A stretch of 57,209 nucleotides of DNA from assembly GCF_947499265.1 (NCBI RefSeq), contig NZ_CANMNK010000014.1, positions 1 through 57,209 on the forward strand. Reading direction: 5' to 3'. The DNA comes from an uncultured Roseobacter sp. (lineage in GTDB: Bacteria > Pseudomonadota > Alphaproteobacteria > Rhodobacterales > Rhodobacteraceae). The notes under the pieces are model-generated. The model did no database searches. It saw only the letters and a program-made list of their open reading frames with translations, and was not told the DNA's origin. Positions 27,397 to 36,333 of this stretch are shown here, piece by piece (the first letter of the stretch is position 1; the number at the start of each line of letters is the position of its first letter). The position numbers and the translations under genes were made by a program.

Positions 27397-28470
27397 ATGC
27401 AGACGCGGCGCAGCTTTATGCAGGCAACGGCGGCAGCAGCCACTTTTCCGACGACCAGCTGGGCAGCAGCCGGGGCGCCAACACATCTGAGTGCCGCACG
27501 AAAGAAGGATGGCAGCTACCACCTTGTGGGGTTGCGCAGCGATGGCGAGATAGCCTTCACACGACCACTTCCGGGCCGAGGGCATGCCGCCGCGGCCCAC
27601 CCGGAACGGGCCGAGGCTGTCGCATTTGCCCGCCGCCCCGGTACCTTCGCCCTGGTGCTGGAGTGCTCAGAGGGCGCTGTCTTGCAAAAGCTTCACGCCC
27701 CCGAAGGCCGACATTTTTACGGTCATGGCGCGTTTTCCCGAGATGGACGCAGGCTCTACACAACCGAAAACGAGATCGAAACCGGCGCCGGGCGCATTGG
27801 CCTCTGGGATGCATCCAACGGATACCGACGACTGGGTGAGCTGTCGTCAAACGGCATCGGGCCGCATGAGATCATCCGATTGCCCGGGACCGACACCCTT
27901 GCCATCGCCAACGGCGGCATCCGCACCCACCCTGACACCGGTCGGGAGAAGCTCAATCTCGACACGATGCAACCGAACCTAACGCTTATGAGCACGGAGG
28001 GAGAGATTTTGGAAGCCGCAGAGTTGTCCGCCTCCTTGCATCAGAACTCCTTGCGCCACATCGCCGGATTCAACGATGGGCGCGTCGCCTGTGCGTTTCA
28101 ATGGCAGGGCGATGTCTATGACTCCCCGTCGATTGTTGGCCTCTACACACCGGGCGTCGGGCTTCAGCTGCTCGAAATGGACAGCGGGTTTCTACACGGG
28201 CTGGATGGATATGCGGGCAGCATTGCCACCGTGGGAGAAGACCAGATAGGCATAACCTTTCCCCGGGGCGGCGTGGCGCAGGTTATTGATTTAAAAAGAG
28301 AAACGTCAAAAATTTTGCGCCGGGCGGACATATGTGGCATTGCCCGCGCAGACCAGGACGCGCTGGCGACGGATGGTTTGGGCGGTGTGCAACGGATTGA
28401 TGCCGGCAGCACAACCCCCCTTGCCCAGCACCCGCTGGCATTTGATAACCACCTGATCGCCATTGGATAA
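27397..28470 (+). CDS. DUF1513 family Tat-exported beta-propeller-like protein
   Basis: A 357-residue DUF1513 protein. The N-terminus MQTRRSFMQATAAAA is a twin-arginine signal, so it is exported folded. The rest shows repeated blade-like strands with HGAFSRDGRRLYTTEN, typical of the family. It is the last gene of the DUF1111-imelysin-DUF1513 operon. Its job is not known; a role in periplasmic iron oxidation or assembly is proposed from context only. Confidence 0.88.
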   Translation: MQTRRSFMQATAAAATFPTTSWAAAGAPTHLSAARKKDGSYHLVGLRSDGEIAFTRPLPGRGHAAAAHPERAEAVAFARRPGTFALVLECSEGAVLQKLHAPEGRHFYGHGAFSRDGRRLYTTENEIETGAGRIGLWDASNGYRRLGELSSNGIGPHEIIRLPGTDTLAIANGGIRTHPDTGREKLNLDTMQPNLTLMSTEGEILEAAELSASLHQNSLRHIAGFNDGRVACAFQWQGDVYDSPSIVGLYTPGVGLQLLEMDSGFLHGLDGYAGSIATVGEDQIGITFPRGGVAQVIDLKRETSKILRRADICGIARADQDALATDGLGGVQRIDAGSTTPLAQHPLAFDNHLIAIG

Positions 28471-28500
28471 CTCGCCTTGAATGGTGGGCGCGCATCGCCA

Positions 28501-29055
28501 TTAGGCAGCCTTCAAGGCTTCGACATAGTCGCCCGGCAGATCGAATTCCTGCAGGACACGGGCCCGCATATCAGCGGACATCTTGCGGGCCGTTTTCGTG
28601 ACAATGCCAAGCACTTTTTCATCCGCGTGTTTTTTGGAAAAATCGGCAAAATACCATTTCATGAACACCATGCAGATGGTGTCCTCCAACGCCTGCACCT
28701 CGGCATCCCTCTTGATGCCTTCCTTTCGCAGTAAAACACCCACGCGCGCGCAGTCCTCAGCGCCATAACCGGCATCCGCCATCAGACCTGCCAGCCTTTC
28801 GCCATGTGCACGCCCAAGATCGCGACGCCATTGCAAATAACCCGCCCGCCCTTCTGGATAGTCTCTGCGTTTGGACAACCACCGCTCGATATGCTGCCCC
28901 CGCGCCGCAATCTGCAACACCTCCGAAACATCTGTCCCAAACAGCCGCGCAAGCTCCGCGCTCATCCTTTGACCATAGATCAGACTGGCCCCATCCGGGT
29001 CTTTTGCATTCGCCGCATCGATCTTTTCCAATACTGCATTCAGCCTGTCGGTCAT
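28501..29055 (-). CDS. DUF4202 family protein
   Basis: A 184-residue cytosolic protein. Motifs such as ARGQHIERWLSKRRDYPEGR, the histidine-rich first half and EDTICMVFMKWYFADF are typical of DUF4202 proteins, whose function is unknown. It is convergent with the DUF1513 gene, 30 bases away, and has no obvious operon partner. Confidence 0.82.
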   Translation of the reverse strand: MTDRLNAVLEKIDAANAKDPDGASLIYGQRMSAELARLFGTDVSEVLQIAARGQHIERWLSKRRDYPEGRAGYLQWRRDLGRAHGERLAGLMADAGYGAEDCARVGVLLRKEGIKRDAEVQALEDTICMVFMKWYFADFSKKHADEKVLGIVTKTARKMSADMRARVLQEFDLPGDYVEALKAA

Positions 29056-29208
29056 GCGTTTGCGCTCCAGTCTTGTGAAAGGGTCCCATCAGCGAACACG
29101 GTTGGTTCCTTGTCTAAGGCTAGCATAGTTATGCGTAATTGAAACACTATCGGAATCCCCTGCCCCGCCGAGAGAGCGAGTAGCTTCAAGAGGTCCGCTG
29201 CCGCCCGC

Positions 29209-29820
29209 CTAAGACAAGTTACGCCCCATCCAGACCGTTCGGGAAAGCGGGCAGGGTACTTCATCGAAGCTCTGGCTGCGCCAAAACCGGAGTGCACGCG
29301 GGTTTTTGGCGTTGGCACCGATATGAACGGCGGTGACCCCAAACTGCGTGGCAACGTCCACCCAGTGCTGCAGCAACGGGCGACCAATCCCTTGCCCCTG
29401 CAGCACAGGGAGCAGATTGAGATGAATATGCGCGGGAAACCGTGCCGCAACCTCCGCAGGCGCTGTTTCCGGTACATGGATCATATGACTGCGCCGCGCA
29501 TCCGCCGACCAGGTGGCCCGAAGGGCTTGATCGGGCTTGGGATACTGCGCACGCAGTGACGGCCACCATTCAGCTTCGAGCAGCGTCTCGAAACGCGAGG
29601 TATCTGCCGTTCCGACGCAGAAGCCAGCAACCTCTTTCTCTCGCCCCACGACAAATGCCAGATCCGGCTCGAATCGCAGATAGGGCGCGGAGTAAATATG
29701 GCCCATCATCTTCGGATCAGCATAAAGATGGGTTGCATCGCCGCCAAGATGACCCGTTTCAAGCGATATCCGATAGAATGCGTCGGCATCGGCAGGCGTG
29801 GCTTTTCGGATTTCAATCAC
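29209..29820 (-). CDS. GNAT-family N-acetyltransferase
   Basis: A 203-residue GNAT protein. The acetyl-CoA loop is LQGQGIGRPLLQHWVDVA, followed by GVTAVHIGANAKNPRALRFWRSQSF as in many GNATs. GTG 29820 has gaggtgacc before it; ATG 29835 adds five residues with a weaker site. The substrate is unknown. The N-terminal line IRKATPADADAFYRISLETG is the usual opening of the family. Confidence 0.87.
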   Translation of the reverse strand: MIEIRKATPADADAFYRISLETGHLGGDATHLYADPKMMGHIYSAPYLRFEPDLAFVVGREKEVAGFCVGTADTSRFETLLEAEWWPSLRAQYPKPDQALRATWSADARRSHMIHVPETAPAEVAARFPAHIHLNLLPVLQGQGIGRPLLQHWVDVATQFGVTAVHIGANAKNPRALRFWRSQSFDEVPCPLSRTVWMGRNLS

Positions 29821-30074
29821 GCGGTCACCTCTCACTGCTCGGTGTGGTCAAACGGGCGCGCGCATCAAGCCCCCATGCCAAACCGGCTCCTCTTTACAAC
29901 ATTGGCAACCGATTCTTGTAAGACCGTGTTTCCCGAAATGGTGCCGTTTGTTCTGCGTCGGAACAGGGGGCTAAAATTCGGGGTGACAGCGTTGCGGGCA
30001 AGGTATCTTTCAGCCATTGGCTCCCCTTACCCCAAAAGGACCGTTTTCAAACCTCGACCATAGGAGACGCCTTT

Positions 30075-30727
30075 ATGAAGACCAATTCTATCCGTGCCAC
30101 CGCCTTGATGATCACCCTTACGCCGACGGCACCCGGGCCCGTTTCGCCTGAGGATCTGATCACGCAAATCTGCCCGGATGTCTGCGTTCGCGACGAGACG
30201 CTCACCGGCCCCATAGCTGAATTACGCCGGGCCTTGCGGCAGTCAGGGCGCGCGCTGCGCGTGTTGCTAAGGTCGCAGCGACGTTACGACCAAACGATTA
30301 TCGCCCGCATTACCTGGAAGCGGGCGCACGCGCTGCGACTGGCGACTTTGTGGGTAGTATTGAAGCGGCCAATAATGGGCTTTCGCGACCGGCGGAGGTC
30401 GATCTGGACGACCCAGCAGAACAGCGCGCGCAAAATATTGTAGACTCTTTATTGGCACGTGCTGGCCGCTGCACCGAAACGCTTGTCAGCCACGAAGAAG
30501 GTGGTGGCCGCGTCGCCTATTACAATGTTGCAACACTCGGCTTGGCTGGGAAAGTCAGCGCCCCGCTGGACCGGCTGGAAGAGGTGATCGATGGTGGCTT
30601 TCGCAATGTCAGATGGGCACGACAGGAACCGTCTCTGGCATTCCTGCGGCGGGATACCCGCTTTGAAAAGATGATGCGCCCGTTTGGGCCATCGCCTTTT
30701 TCGCCGTTGCACCTCGGAGCATCCTGA
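30075..30727 (+). pseudogene. Broken transcriptional regulator (winged helix plus TPR-like remnant)
   Basis: The first frame (30075-30293) carries a piece of an OmpR/CadC-type winged helix, CPDVCVRDETLTGPIAELRRAL, as found in adenylate-cyclase-like TPR regulators. A shift near 30295 moves the homology to another frame, which gives YLEAGARAATGDF and then a TPR-like end (GFRNVRWARQEPSLAFLRRDTRF). The cyclase domain and most TPR repeats are missing. So it is a deleted and frame-shifted relic. The start retains a ribosome site (ggagacg), so a short product may still be made. Confidence 0.7.
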
Positions 30728-30808
30728 AGTGGGTCGCGCGCGGTATTCAATCAGACAGGATGATCTTAACATATTGTTTTTATTTATATTTTATTCCGCT
30801 TTAGCTTA

Positions 30809-30824
30809 GCTACCTGTGGGTAAC
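30809..30824. repeat. Imperfect copy of parS-like palindrome
   Basis: GCTACCTGTGGGTAAC matches the reverse complement of the palindrome at 30852-30867 in 14 of 16 bases. The pair lies just after parB and is a candidate partition site. Confidence 0.55.
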
Positions 30825-30851
30825 CGCACTGTACCCAGCATGAATTCTCCG

Positions 30852-30867
30852 GTTACCCACGGGTAAC
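30852..30867. repeat. parS-like palindrome GTTACCC-AC-GGGTAAC
   Basis: A 16-bp palindrome with 7-bp perfect arms, 8 bases beyond the parB stop. Palindromes of about this length near parAB are typical centromere sites of Roseobacter-group plasmids and of repABC replicons. It could also work as a terminator stem with the first copy, but no T tract follows. Confidence 0.6.
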
Positions 30868-30875
30868 CCAACGCT

Positions 30876-31940
30876 TTACCGCGCCGTCACGCCCAGGCCG
30901 AGCGCTTCTTCGAAAGCCCGCACAGCGTCTTCGAGGCGATCTTTGGGGATGGTCGCAAAATCGCGCTCGCTCACCAGACGGCACTCCCCCTGACGAGCGG
31001 TCACCTTGGTCTTACCAACGAAGAATTCGAACTTCTGTTTCGCGGGAACCGTCTTGGGCGTAGCCGCCCGCACCCTCTTCTCGCTCTCCAGAAAACCCGA
31101 CAGAACCCGGCTCTGCGCTTCGGGCGTGCTGCACTCTGCCAATTGCGCTCTAAGCTCCGCAGCTTTCTCTTCACTGCCGATCACCCGCGCCACGTCAACG
31201 CCAAGGTTCCGCGCGACGGCCTTGGGCCACTTCAAGCTATCGCCCAAAGTGGTGAGCAGAAAGACGAAGTTCCGAATGTAAGATCGCTTTGTCTTGTGCA
31301 GCGCCCCATAGAGACGATTGACCAATTGTGCTGGATCCGCTTCGTCGATCCCATCGTCCTGCGCGGCCGTGATCGCCACCTGGGCCATCTCGGCAAAGGT
31401 CAGATCCTCGCGCACAACGTTTTCTTCGACCATATCCACATAGCGCGAAATGCGATCCGATTGGCCCGGCTCTACCCGCGCGACGATTGTCGCGAAATCT
31501 TGCTCCCCCGTTTCGCTCAACAACTGCGACAGCGCCGTGAACCGTCGCCAGCCCTTTTTCAGCTGGTAGCGACCATCAGGCCCCGGATAGACCTCGACCG
31601 GCTCCTTCTGCCCGCGCTCGCGTATCGACGCTTTCAACTCTTCCATTTCATCCGAGGCAGCAACGGCTTCAAGCTCCAAGCGGTCCCGCGGCAAATCATC
31701 GGTCGCAATGTCACTGAGCGCCAGCTGAACGAGCACCCTGCCCTCCTCTTGCGCCGCTCGAAAAGCTTTAGCGTCCTCCGCATTTTGGCGGCGCAGTGCC
31801 ACTTTGGCCTCCGTCGTCTCCTGCAGGCTTTCAGCCACATCTCGTACCGCAGCCCCCATAGGCCCCGGCGAACGCTCGCGACGGGCCCCGGTGGGCTTTG
31901 CATCAAGGGGTTCGAAGCCGAATTTATTTTTACTGCTCAT
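30876..31940 (-). CDS. parB: ParB/RepB-like plasmid partition protein
   Basis: A 354-residue ParB-family protein. The ParB nuclease-like N domain is at about residues 98-190 (SIRERGQKEPVEVYPGPDG, then GWRRFTALSQL), followed by a helix-turn-helix region with VREDLTFAEMAQVA. It resembles RepB of Roseobacter replicons. The start overlaps the parA stop in ATGA. It binds centromere sites, probably the palindromes just downstream at 30809-30867. With ParA it ensures segregation. Confidence 0.9.
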   Translation of the reverse strand: MSSKNKFGFEPLDAKPTGARRERSPGPMGAAVRDVAESLQETTEAKVALRRQNAEDAKAFRAAQEEGRVLVQLALSDIATDDLPRDRLELEAVAASDEMEELKASIRERGQKEPVEVYPGPDGRYQLKKGWRRFTALSQLLSETGEQDFATIVARVEPGQSDRISRYVDMVEENVVREDLTFAEMAQVAITAAQDDGIDEADPAQLVNRLYGALHKTKRSYIRNFVFLLTTLGDSLKWPKAVARNLGVDVARVIGSEEKAAELRAQLAECSTPEAQSRVLSGFLESEKRVRAATPKTVPAKQKFEFFVGKTKVTARQGECRLVSERDFATIPKDRLEDAVRAFEEALGLGVTAR

Positions 31941-33247
31941 TCTGCGGCCTCCTTTCGGGTTCCATTGTGTTTCCAGGCCGCAAGCACGGTTGTGCGAAAT
32001 TCTGCGTAGGCCCGATCAAAACTCTGCCGCGCGCGCTTCCAGGTTTCCCGCGTCATCTGACGATAATCCTGCTCGTAGACGGACATCTGGAACCGGCCGG
32101 ATTGCTCCACCGCGCGCGTCATTTCAATGGGGTTGGCGCAGACATCCGCGCCGAATACATTCTGGAACGCATCCATCATCGCCAGGTGCAACGGGTTCGC
32201 GCCCTCGTAGCGGGTCATCAGCAACCGAATATCGCTGAACTGCTTTGGCAGGGTGATGCCTGCGTCTGCCGCCAGCGACGCGAAACCCTCCGAGATGTCC
32301 GCCATCGCATCGCCAAGCTGTCCCAGATAGCTGGTTGTGCTGTCATATTCCCAATATCCGGGGCCCGACGGAATATAGAGGATGTCCGCGGCAAAGGCCG
32401 CATTCAGGGACTGATAGCCGATCGCTGGCGGACAGTCGAAAATGATGATGTCATATTGATCGTCCGGCAGCTCATCGAGGTAGCGCGAGACACAGCCAAA
32501 AAAGCTCCATGCTTTATGCAGCGACCGGTATTGTGCACTGGCAAATTCAACAAAGGCCGCATTGGCGCAGGACGGGATAATGTCGATGGTCGGCCAGCAC
32601 GTCGGTTGAATGAAATCCTGAAACCGTTGCGCACCAATCGACCGCACATCATCCGGCAACTCATCAGAGGACGGGTAGGGGCAATCATCCGGATCGTCAT
32701 ATCCCTCCATGATCCGATCCGCTTCGCGGCAGAGATCTCGGCACATGATGCCCCAAACCGTATTCCACTCCTTGACCTCGGTTATCCCCATCGAGTGGGT
32801 GAGGGTGGCCTGTGGGTCGAAATCGACGCACAGCACGCGGTAGCCGTCGAGTGCTGCGGCATTGGCGAGATGCTGTGCCACAACAGTCTTGCCGACGCCG
32901 CCCTTGAAGTTCGAAACCGCAACCCGCATCGCACGCCCTTTGGGCCGCTCCGGTAACAAGTCTCGCCCCCTAAAACGCACCCTGCGGCGCAGCTCATTGA
33001 TCTCCTGCAAAGAAAACCAGCGCTGTCGGCCATCTTCTTCTGTCAAACCCTGCGGCAGGGAAGGGTCTTCCGCCAGCTTCTTGCGCAGCGTATCTGCCGG
33101 CACATCGAACATGAACTGACTGATCTCCCAGATCGAGAAGGGTCGAAGCTCTTTCACCTCACCTGGTGAAAAGGTCGCCCTGCGCACCGCAGCTTGCTGA
33201 GCCAGGCTGCGTTCATTCATTGTCAGAAGGTCGTTGAAGTCTCTCAT
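31937..33247 (-). CDS. parA: ParA/RepA-like partition ATPase
   Basis: A 436-residue ParA-type ATPase with an N-terminal DNA-binding helix-turn-helix (about residues 35-90), as in plasmid RepA/ParA that repress their own promoter. The deviant Walker A is KGGVGKT at 115-121 with the signature first Lys, and CVDFDPQATLTHSMG follows. It is divergent from the replication initiator gene, with the control region between them, and coupled to parB. Confidence 0.92.
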   Translation of the reverse strand: MRDFNDLLTMNERSLAQQAAVRRATFSPGEVKELRPFSIWEISQFMFDVPADTLRKKLAEDPSLPQGLTEEDGRQRWFSLQEINELRRRVRFRGRDLLPERPKGRAMRVAVSNFKGGVGKTVVAQHLANAAALDGYRVLCVDFDPQATLTHSMGITEVKEWNTVWGIMCRDLCREADRIMEGYDDPDDCPYPSSDELPDDVRSIGAQRFQDFIQPTCWPTIDIIPSCANAAFVEFASAQYRSLHKAWSFFGCVSRYLDELPDDQYDIIIFDCPPAIGYQSLNAAFAADILYIPSGPGYWEYDSTTSYLGQLGDAMADISEGFASLAADAGITLPKQFSDIRLLMTRYEGANPLHLAMMDAFQNVFGADVCANPIEMTRAVEQSGRFQMSVYEQDYRQMTRETWKRARQSFDRAYAEFRTTVLAAWKHNGTRKEAAE

Positions 33248-33635
33248 GGCGCTGCTCGTGTTTTTTGGAGTTGTTCGATGAATAACGGGATTTCATGATT
33301 TGAGCAAAAGGAATTTACGATTTCTCAAAATCCCGAATTTTCCCGCCGAACCAGTAGATTGCCGCATCTTACGAAATATTTGGTGACAGCCAGAGATTGA
33401 TTTGCTGATATATGGTGTCACGAGGGGCACGATTTGGTGACAGCACGAATGTCACCCTTAACCAATATACCCTTTGAAATTGATATTTTTTGGTTTTTGC
33501 CGGATTGTCCCGTTTTTCGCGTCCTGTTGACAAAATACGGGATTTCAGCGTTTCTTAAGCCGTGAATGGAATCGGTCCAGAGAGATCGACATTCGAGGCG
33601 AACAGGATCGTAGAAGCAGTGGGCAGAAATTCAAA
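33248..33635. other. Candidate replication origin and shared control region
   Basis: 388 non-coding bases between divergent parA and the initiator gene. Two copies of ATTTGGTGACAGC (33378-33390; GATTTGGTGACAGC form at 33432-33444) and two inverted TGTCAC cores (33417-33421 area and 33450-33456) make four GTGACA/TGTCAC sites in under 80 bases, as iterons would. An AT-rich stretch follows at 33457-33500, as an unwinding element would. ACGGGATTTCA occurs at 33285-33295 near parA and at 33537-33547 near the initiator, with an inverted AAATCCCG at 33328-33335, a likely shared operator. TTGACA at 33527-33532 could be a -35 box for the initiator; no good -10 is seen. Confidence 0.6.
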
Positions 33636-34331
33636 ATGGAACCGCAAAAACTGACGGGACCGGAAGCCGGGCCCCTGAAATATGATGTGCTTACGGCCTT
33701 GTCCGTTGCCGGGCTGAATGGGTCGCAGACACTGCAGACCTCATTGATGCGTTTGATCGCATTGATCACGGCGCGCTACAATTGGCGTACAAATGAGCTT
33801 TCGGTTGGACAGCGTGACATAGCGCGCATGTGGTCGGTCAATGAGCGCACTGTTAAACGCGAGATGAAGCGGTTGACGCAAAGCAACCTGCTGATCTGCA
33901 AACGCAGCGGCGTGCGGGGCAGGGTAGGGGCCTACAGCCTCAATTTCAGACAGATCGCGGCGCTTTCAGAACCCTCATGGTCTTTGGTAGGGCCTGATTT
34001 TGATCATCGTATGCGCCAAAGATATGGCGAAGAGGAGGTCAAGGTTGTTCAGTTGCAGACCTATGTGCGACCAACCGAACCTGATCGCGTACCAAATCCC
34101 ACACCCGGCACCTGGCAGAATGCGATGGCAAATCTGGCCCGGGAGCATCCCAACCTCTTTGAGGCATGGTTCACAAGACTGCGCTTTGTCCATTTCGAAA
34201 AGGGGGTGCTCCGCTTGAAAGCCCCCAGCATGTTTGTTCAGCGCTATATAGAGACACATCACATTCGCCTGCTTGCGGGTGTCGTGGAAGCGGAATTGGG
34301 GCCGATTGATCAGATCCAATTTGAATCATAG
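33636..34331 (+). CDS. DnaA-like plasmid replication initiator
   Basis: A 231-residue protein of the DnaA-like replicase group found on Roseobacter-group plasmids. The N-terminal half has a helix-turn-helix (SVGQRDIARMWSVNERTVKREMKRL). The C-terminal 90 residues match the DnaA N-terminal domain type: WQNAMANLAREHPNLFEAWFTRLRFV, then LRLKAPSMFVQRYIETHH. There is no AAA+ ATPase part, as usual for this group. It lies beside the iteron region, divergent from parAB. The subtype (DnaA-like I to IV) cannot be set by eye. Confidence 0.82.
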   Translation: MEPQKLTGPEAGPLKYDVLTALSVAGLNGSQTLQTSLMRLIALITARYNWRTNELSVGQRDIARMWSVNERTVKREMKRLTQSNLLICKRSGVRGRVGAYSLNFRQIAALSEPSWSLVGPDFDHRMRQRYGEEEVKVVQLQTYVRPTEPDRVPNPTPGTWQNAMANLAREHPNLFEAWFTRLRFVHFEKGVLRLKAPSMFVQRYIETHHIRLLAGVVEAELGPIDQIQFES

Positions 34332-34436
34332 CGCACCGTAAAAGCCTATATGCAGATCGGTGTGATCAACTTTTTCACATGACGGGTGACGATGGCATAA
34401 TTTTCGTGCTACGGTTGTATTCAAAAGGGATACATT

Positions 34437-35024
34437 ATGGCTCATATTTTTGCTTCGGATCGGGCTCAGAAACCCCGGAATGCGGCCCAACCGGCAAGCC
34501 GGTCGGTGGCGGGTTCCCCTCTTGAGAACCTGCAACAGCACGCGGATGCCAGCCGTCACCCGCAAAATCTCAAGTCACTTCAGCGCGCGGCAGAGCCTGT
34601 TCAACGCATGGAAGACGAGGAAATGCTGCAAGGCAAAGCCAAGAACGGATCCTTGGCCGCCGACCCCGTGCAGTTGAAAGCTGGTGATGGATCGTCCCAG
34701 GGTTTGCCGGCTTCGCTTCAAAGCGGGGTTGAACAGCTATCCGGCGTCGACATGAGCGGCGTTCAGGTGCACTACAATTCTTCACGACCGGCGCAGTTGC
34801 AGGCGCATGCCTATGCGCAGGGTCAGGCGATTCACCTCGGGCCCGGTCAGGAAACCCACCTGCCGCATGAAGCCTGGCATGTGGCGCAACAGGCGCAGGG
34901 GCGGGTGCAACCCAATGGTCAGGTTGCAGGTCAGGCCCTGAACGATGATGCCGGGCTGGAACGCGAGGCGGATGTGATGGGCGCGCGCGCGATGCAAGAG
35001 GGAAATGCGTTAGAGCGTGACTAG
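34437..35024 (+). CDS. DUF4157 (eCIS core) domain protein without toxin domain
   Basis: A 195-residue protein made of a flexible N-terminus and one DUF4157 domain (about residues 95-185): LPASLQSGVEQLSGVDMSGVQVHYNS, then the zinc-protease-like HEAWH at 144-148 and DAGLEREADVMGARA. This domain marks proteins linked to eCIS loci, normally fused to a toxin that is loaded in the tube. Here no second domain follows. It may be a processing factor, a partner for cargo encoded elsewhere, or a trimmed effector. It is the first plus-strand gene after the replication region and likely opens the injection-system locus. Confidence 0.88.
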   Translation: MAHIFASDRAQKPRNAAQPASRSVAGSPLENLQQHADASRHPQNLKSLQRAAEPVQRMEDEEMLQGKAKNGSLAADPVQLKAGDGSSQGLPASLQSGVEQLSGVDMSGVQVHYNSSRPAQLQAHAYAQGQAIHLGPGQETHLPHEAWHVAQQAQGRVQPNGQVAGQALNDDAGLEREADVMGARAMQEGNALERD

Positions 35025-35068
35025 GCGCTGTACGAAAACCTGACGCTTTCACGGACCGCACCCACGCA

Positions 35069-36310
35069 ATGCCAAAGTACCTTCTTAAGCTTCTATCCTG
35101 TCTGTTGCCGATGCCTGCCTGCATCGCATTGTTTGTTTTGATCCCGGCAATCCTTGTTCCACAGGGTGCATCAGCGTCCTGCCAGGCGCCAGACGCCAGC
35201 GCCGACGTGGTGGTTGCCATCCGCAATGCCGAACCCTTTACCTCACGCAGCCCAAGCGGGCTTGATGAAGGGTTTTCCGTCGATATCTGGACCTCGATCG
35301 AGCATGAATTGACCTCAAACGGGTTGATGGCCAAAAGCGACATCATTCTATGTAACAGCATCGATGATCATCTGCGCGCCCTGGAGAGCGGCGCAGTGGA
35401 TGTGGTCATCTCCCCCCTGACCATTACAGCGGAACGCATGCAGGGGTTTGATTTCTCACAACAATACCTGCAATCCGGTCTCACGCTGGCGCATCGCTCC
35501 ACCAGCGCGATTGATTTCAGCGAAGCCACTGGTGTGATCCTGCAGACCATTTCGCAACCAGGGGTCATTCGGGCAATTCTGGTGTTCCTGGCGATCAATC
35601 TCGTGCTTGCTGTGTTGATCCGGGCGGCGTTGCGTGCGGGCGGCTCGGGGGAGGAGATCGACACCGGACTTGGGCATTGGTTCGACAGCATGGTTGAGGC
35701 CTTGGTCCGCACAATCGGTCTCAAAGGACTGTCCGACCAATTCCGGACCCGCTGGGGCCGACTGCTGGAAATTCTCATGGCGCTTCTGGGCACCGTGCTT
35801 TCCGCGACCATATTGGGTGTGCTGACCACGGCTTTTGTGGGGTCCATCGGCGGATTGGACGTCACACCGGCTGAGCGGCTGCCGGAAAAGCGCATTGCCA
35901 CGCTAGAAGGGTCGACCGCTCAGGCCTTTTTGATCGCGCAATATCCCGAAACCGAAGAAAACACGACGCACTCCTTGTGTAGCGTGCCGACTGCGGCCGA
36001 TGAGAGTGACACATGCCTTGTCTACCAGTCCTGGTCTGAGGCTGTGGATGCTCTGGACCGCGGCGAGGTAGAGGCCGTGTTGGGGGACTGGGTGGCGCTG
36101 ACCTATTTGTCGCGGACCGATCAATATCTGGACAGGATATCCGTGGATTCAAAGGTCTACCGAAACGAACCCTATGGGTGGGGCGTTTCGCGTGATCGAA
36201 GTGATTTGCGCCGCGGCATCGACAAAGCCATGATCGAGCTCATGCGCGACCCCAAATGGCGCAAACGGGTTGAGGCCTATCTGGGCGTTGGCACCGTGGC
36301 CCCGAACTGA
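35069..36310 (+). CDS. Ionotropic glutamate receptor-like channel
   Basis: A 413-residue membrane protein with the layout of prokaryotic glutamate-receptor channels (GluR0-like). A signal/anchor segment (about 1-33) is followed by the first lobe of a type 3 periplasmic binding domain (about 45-150: GAVDVVISPLTITAERMQGFDFS), then TM1 (about 166-188), a pore-like loop (about 200-225), TM2 (about 232-257), and the second lobe (about 265-400). Where K+-type channels have TVGYGD this has TIGLKG (215-220), so ion choice may be different. The start ATG 35069 has no strong ribosome site. The stop overlaps an ATG in TGATG, so it is linked to the next gene. It may sense an amino acid; direct role in the injection system is unknown. 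Confidence 0.72.
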   Translation: MPKYLLKLLSCLLPMPACIALFVLIPAILVPQGASASCQAPDASADVVVAIRNAEPFTSRSPSGLDEGFSVDIWTSIEHELTSNGLMAKSDIILCNSIDDHLRALESGAVDVVISPLTITAERMQGFDFSQQYLQSGLTLAHRSTSAIDFSEATGVILQTISQPGVIRAILVFLAINLVLAVLIRAALRAGGSGEEIDTGLGHWFDSMVEALVRTIGLKGLSDQFRTRWGRLLEILMALLGTVLSATILGVLTTAFVGSIGGLDVTPAERLPEKRIATLEGSTAQAFLIAQYPETEENTTHSLCSVPTAADESDTCLVYQSWSEAVDALDRGEVEAVLGDWVALTYLSRTDQYLDRISVDSKVYRNEPYGWGVSRDRSDLRRGIDKAMIELMRDPKWRKRVEAYLGVGTVAPN

Positions 36311-36333
36311 TGCGTGACCAGGAGGATGCAGAT

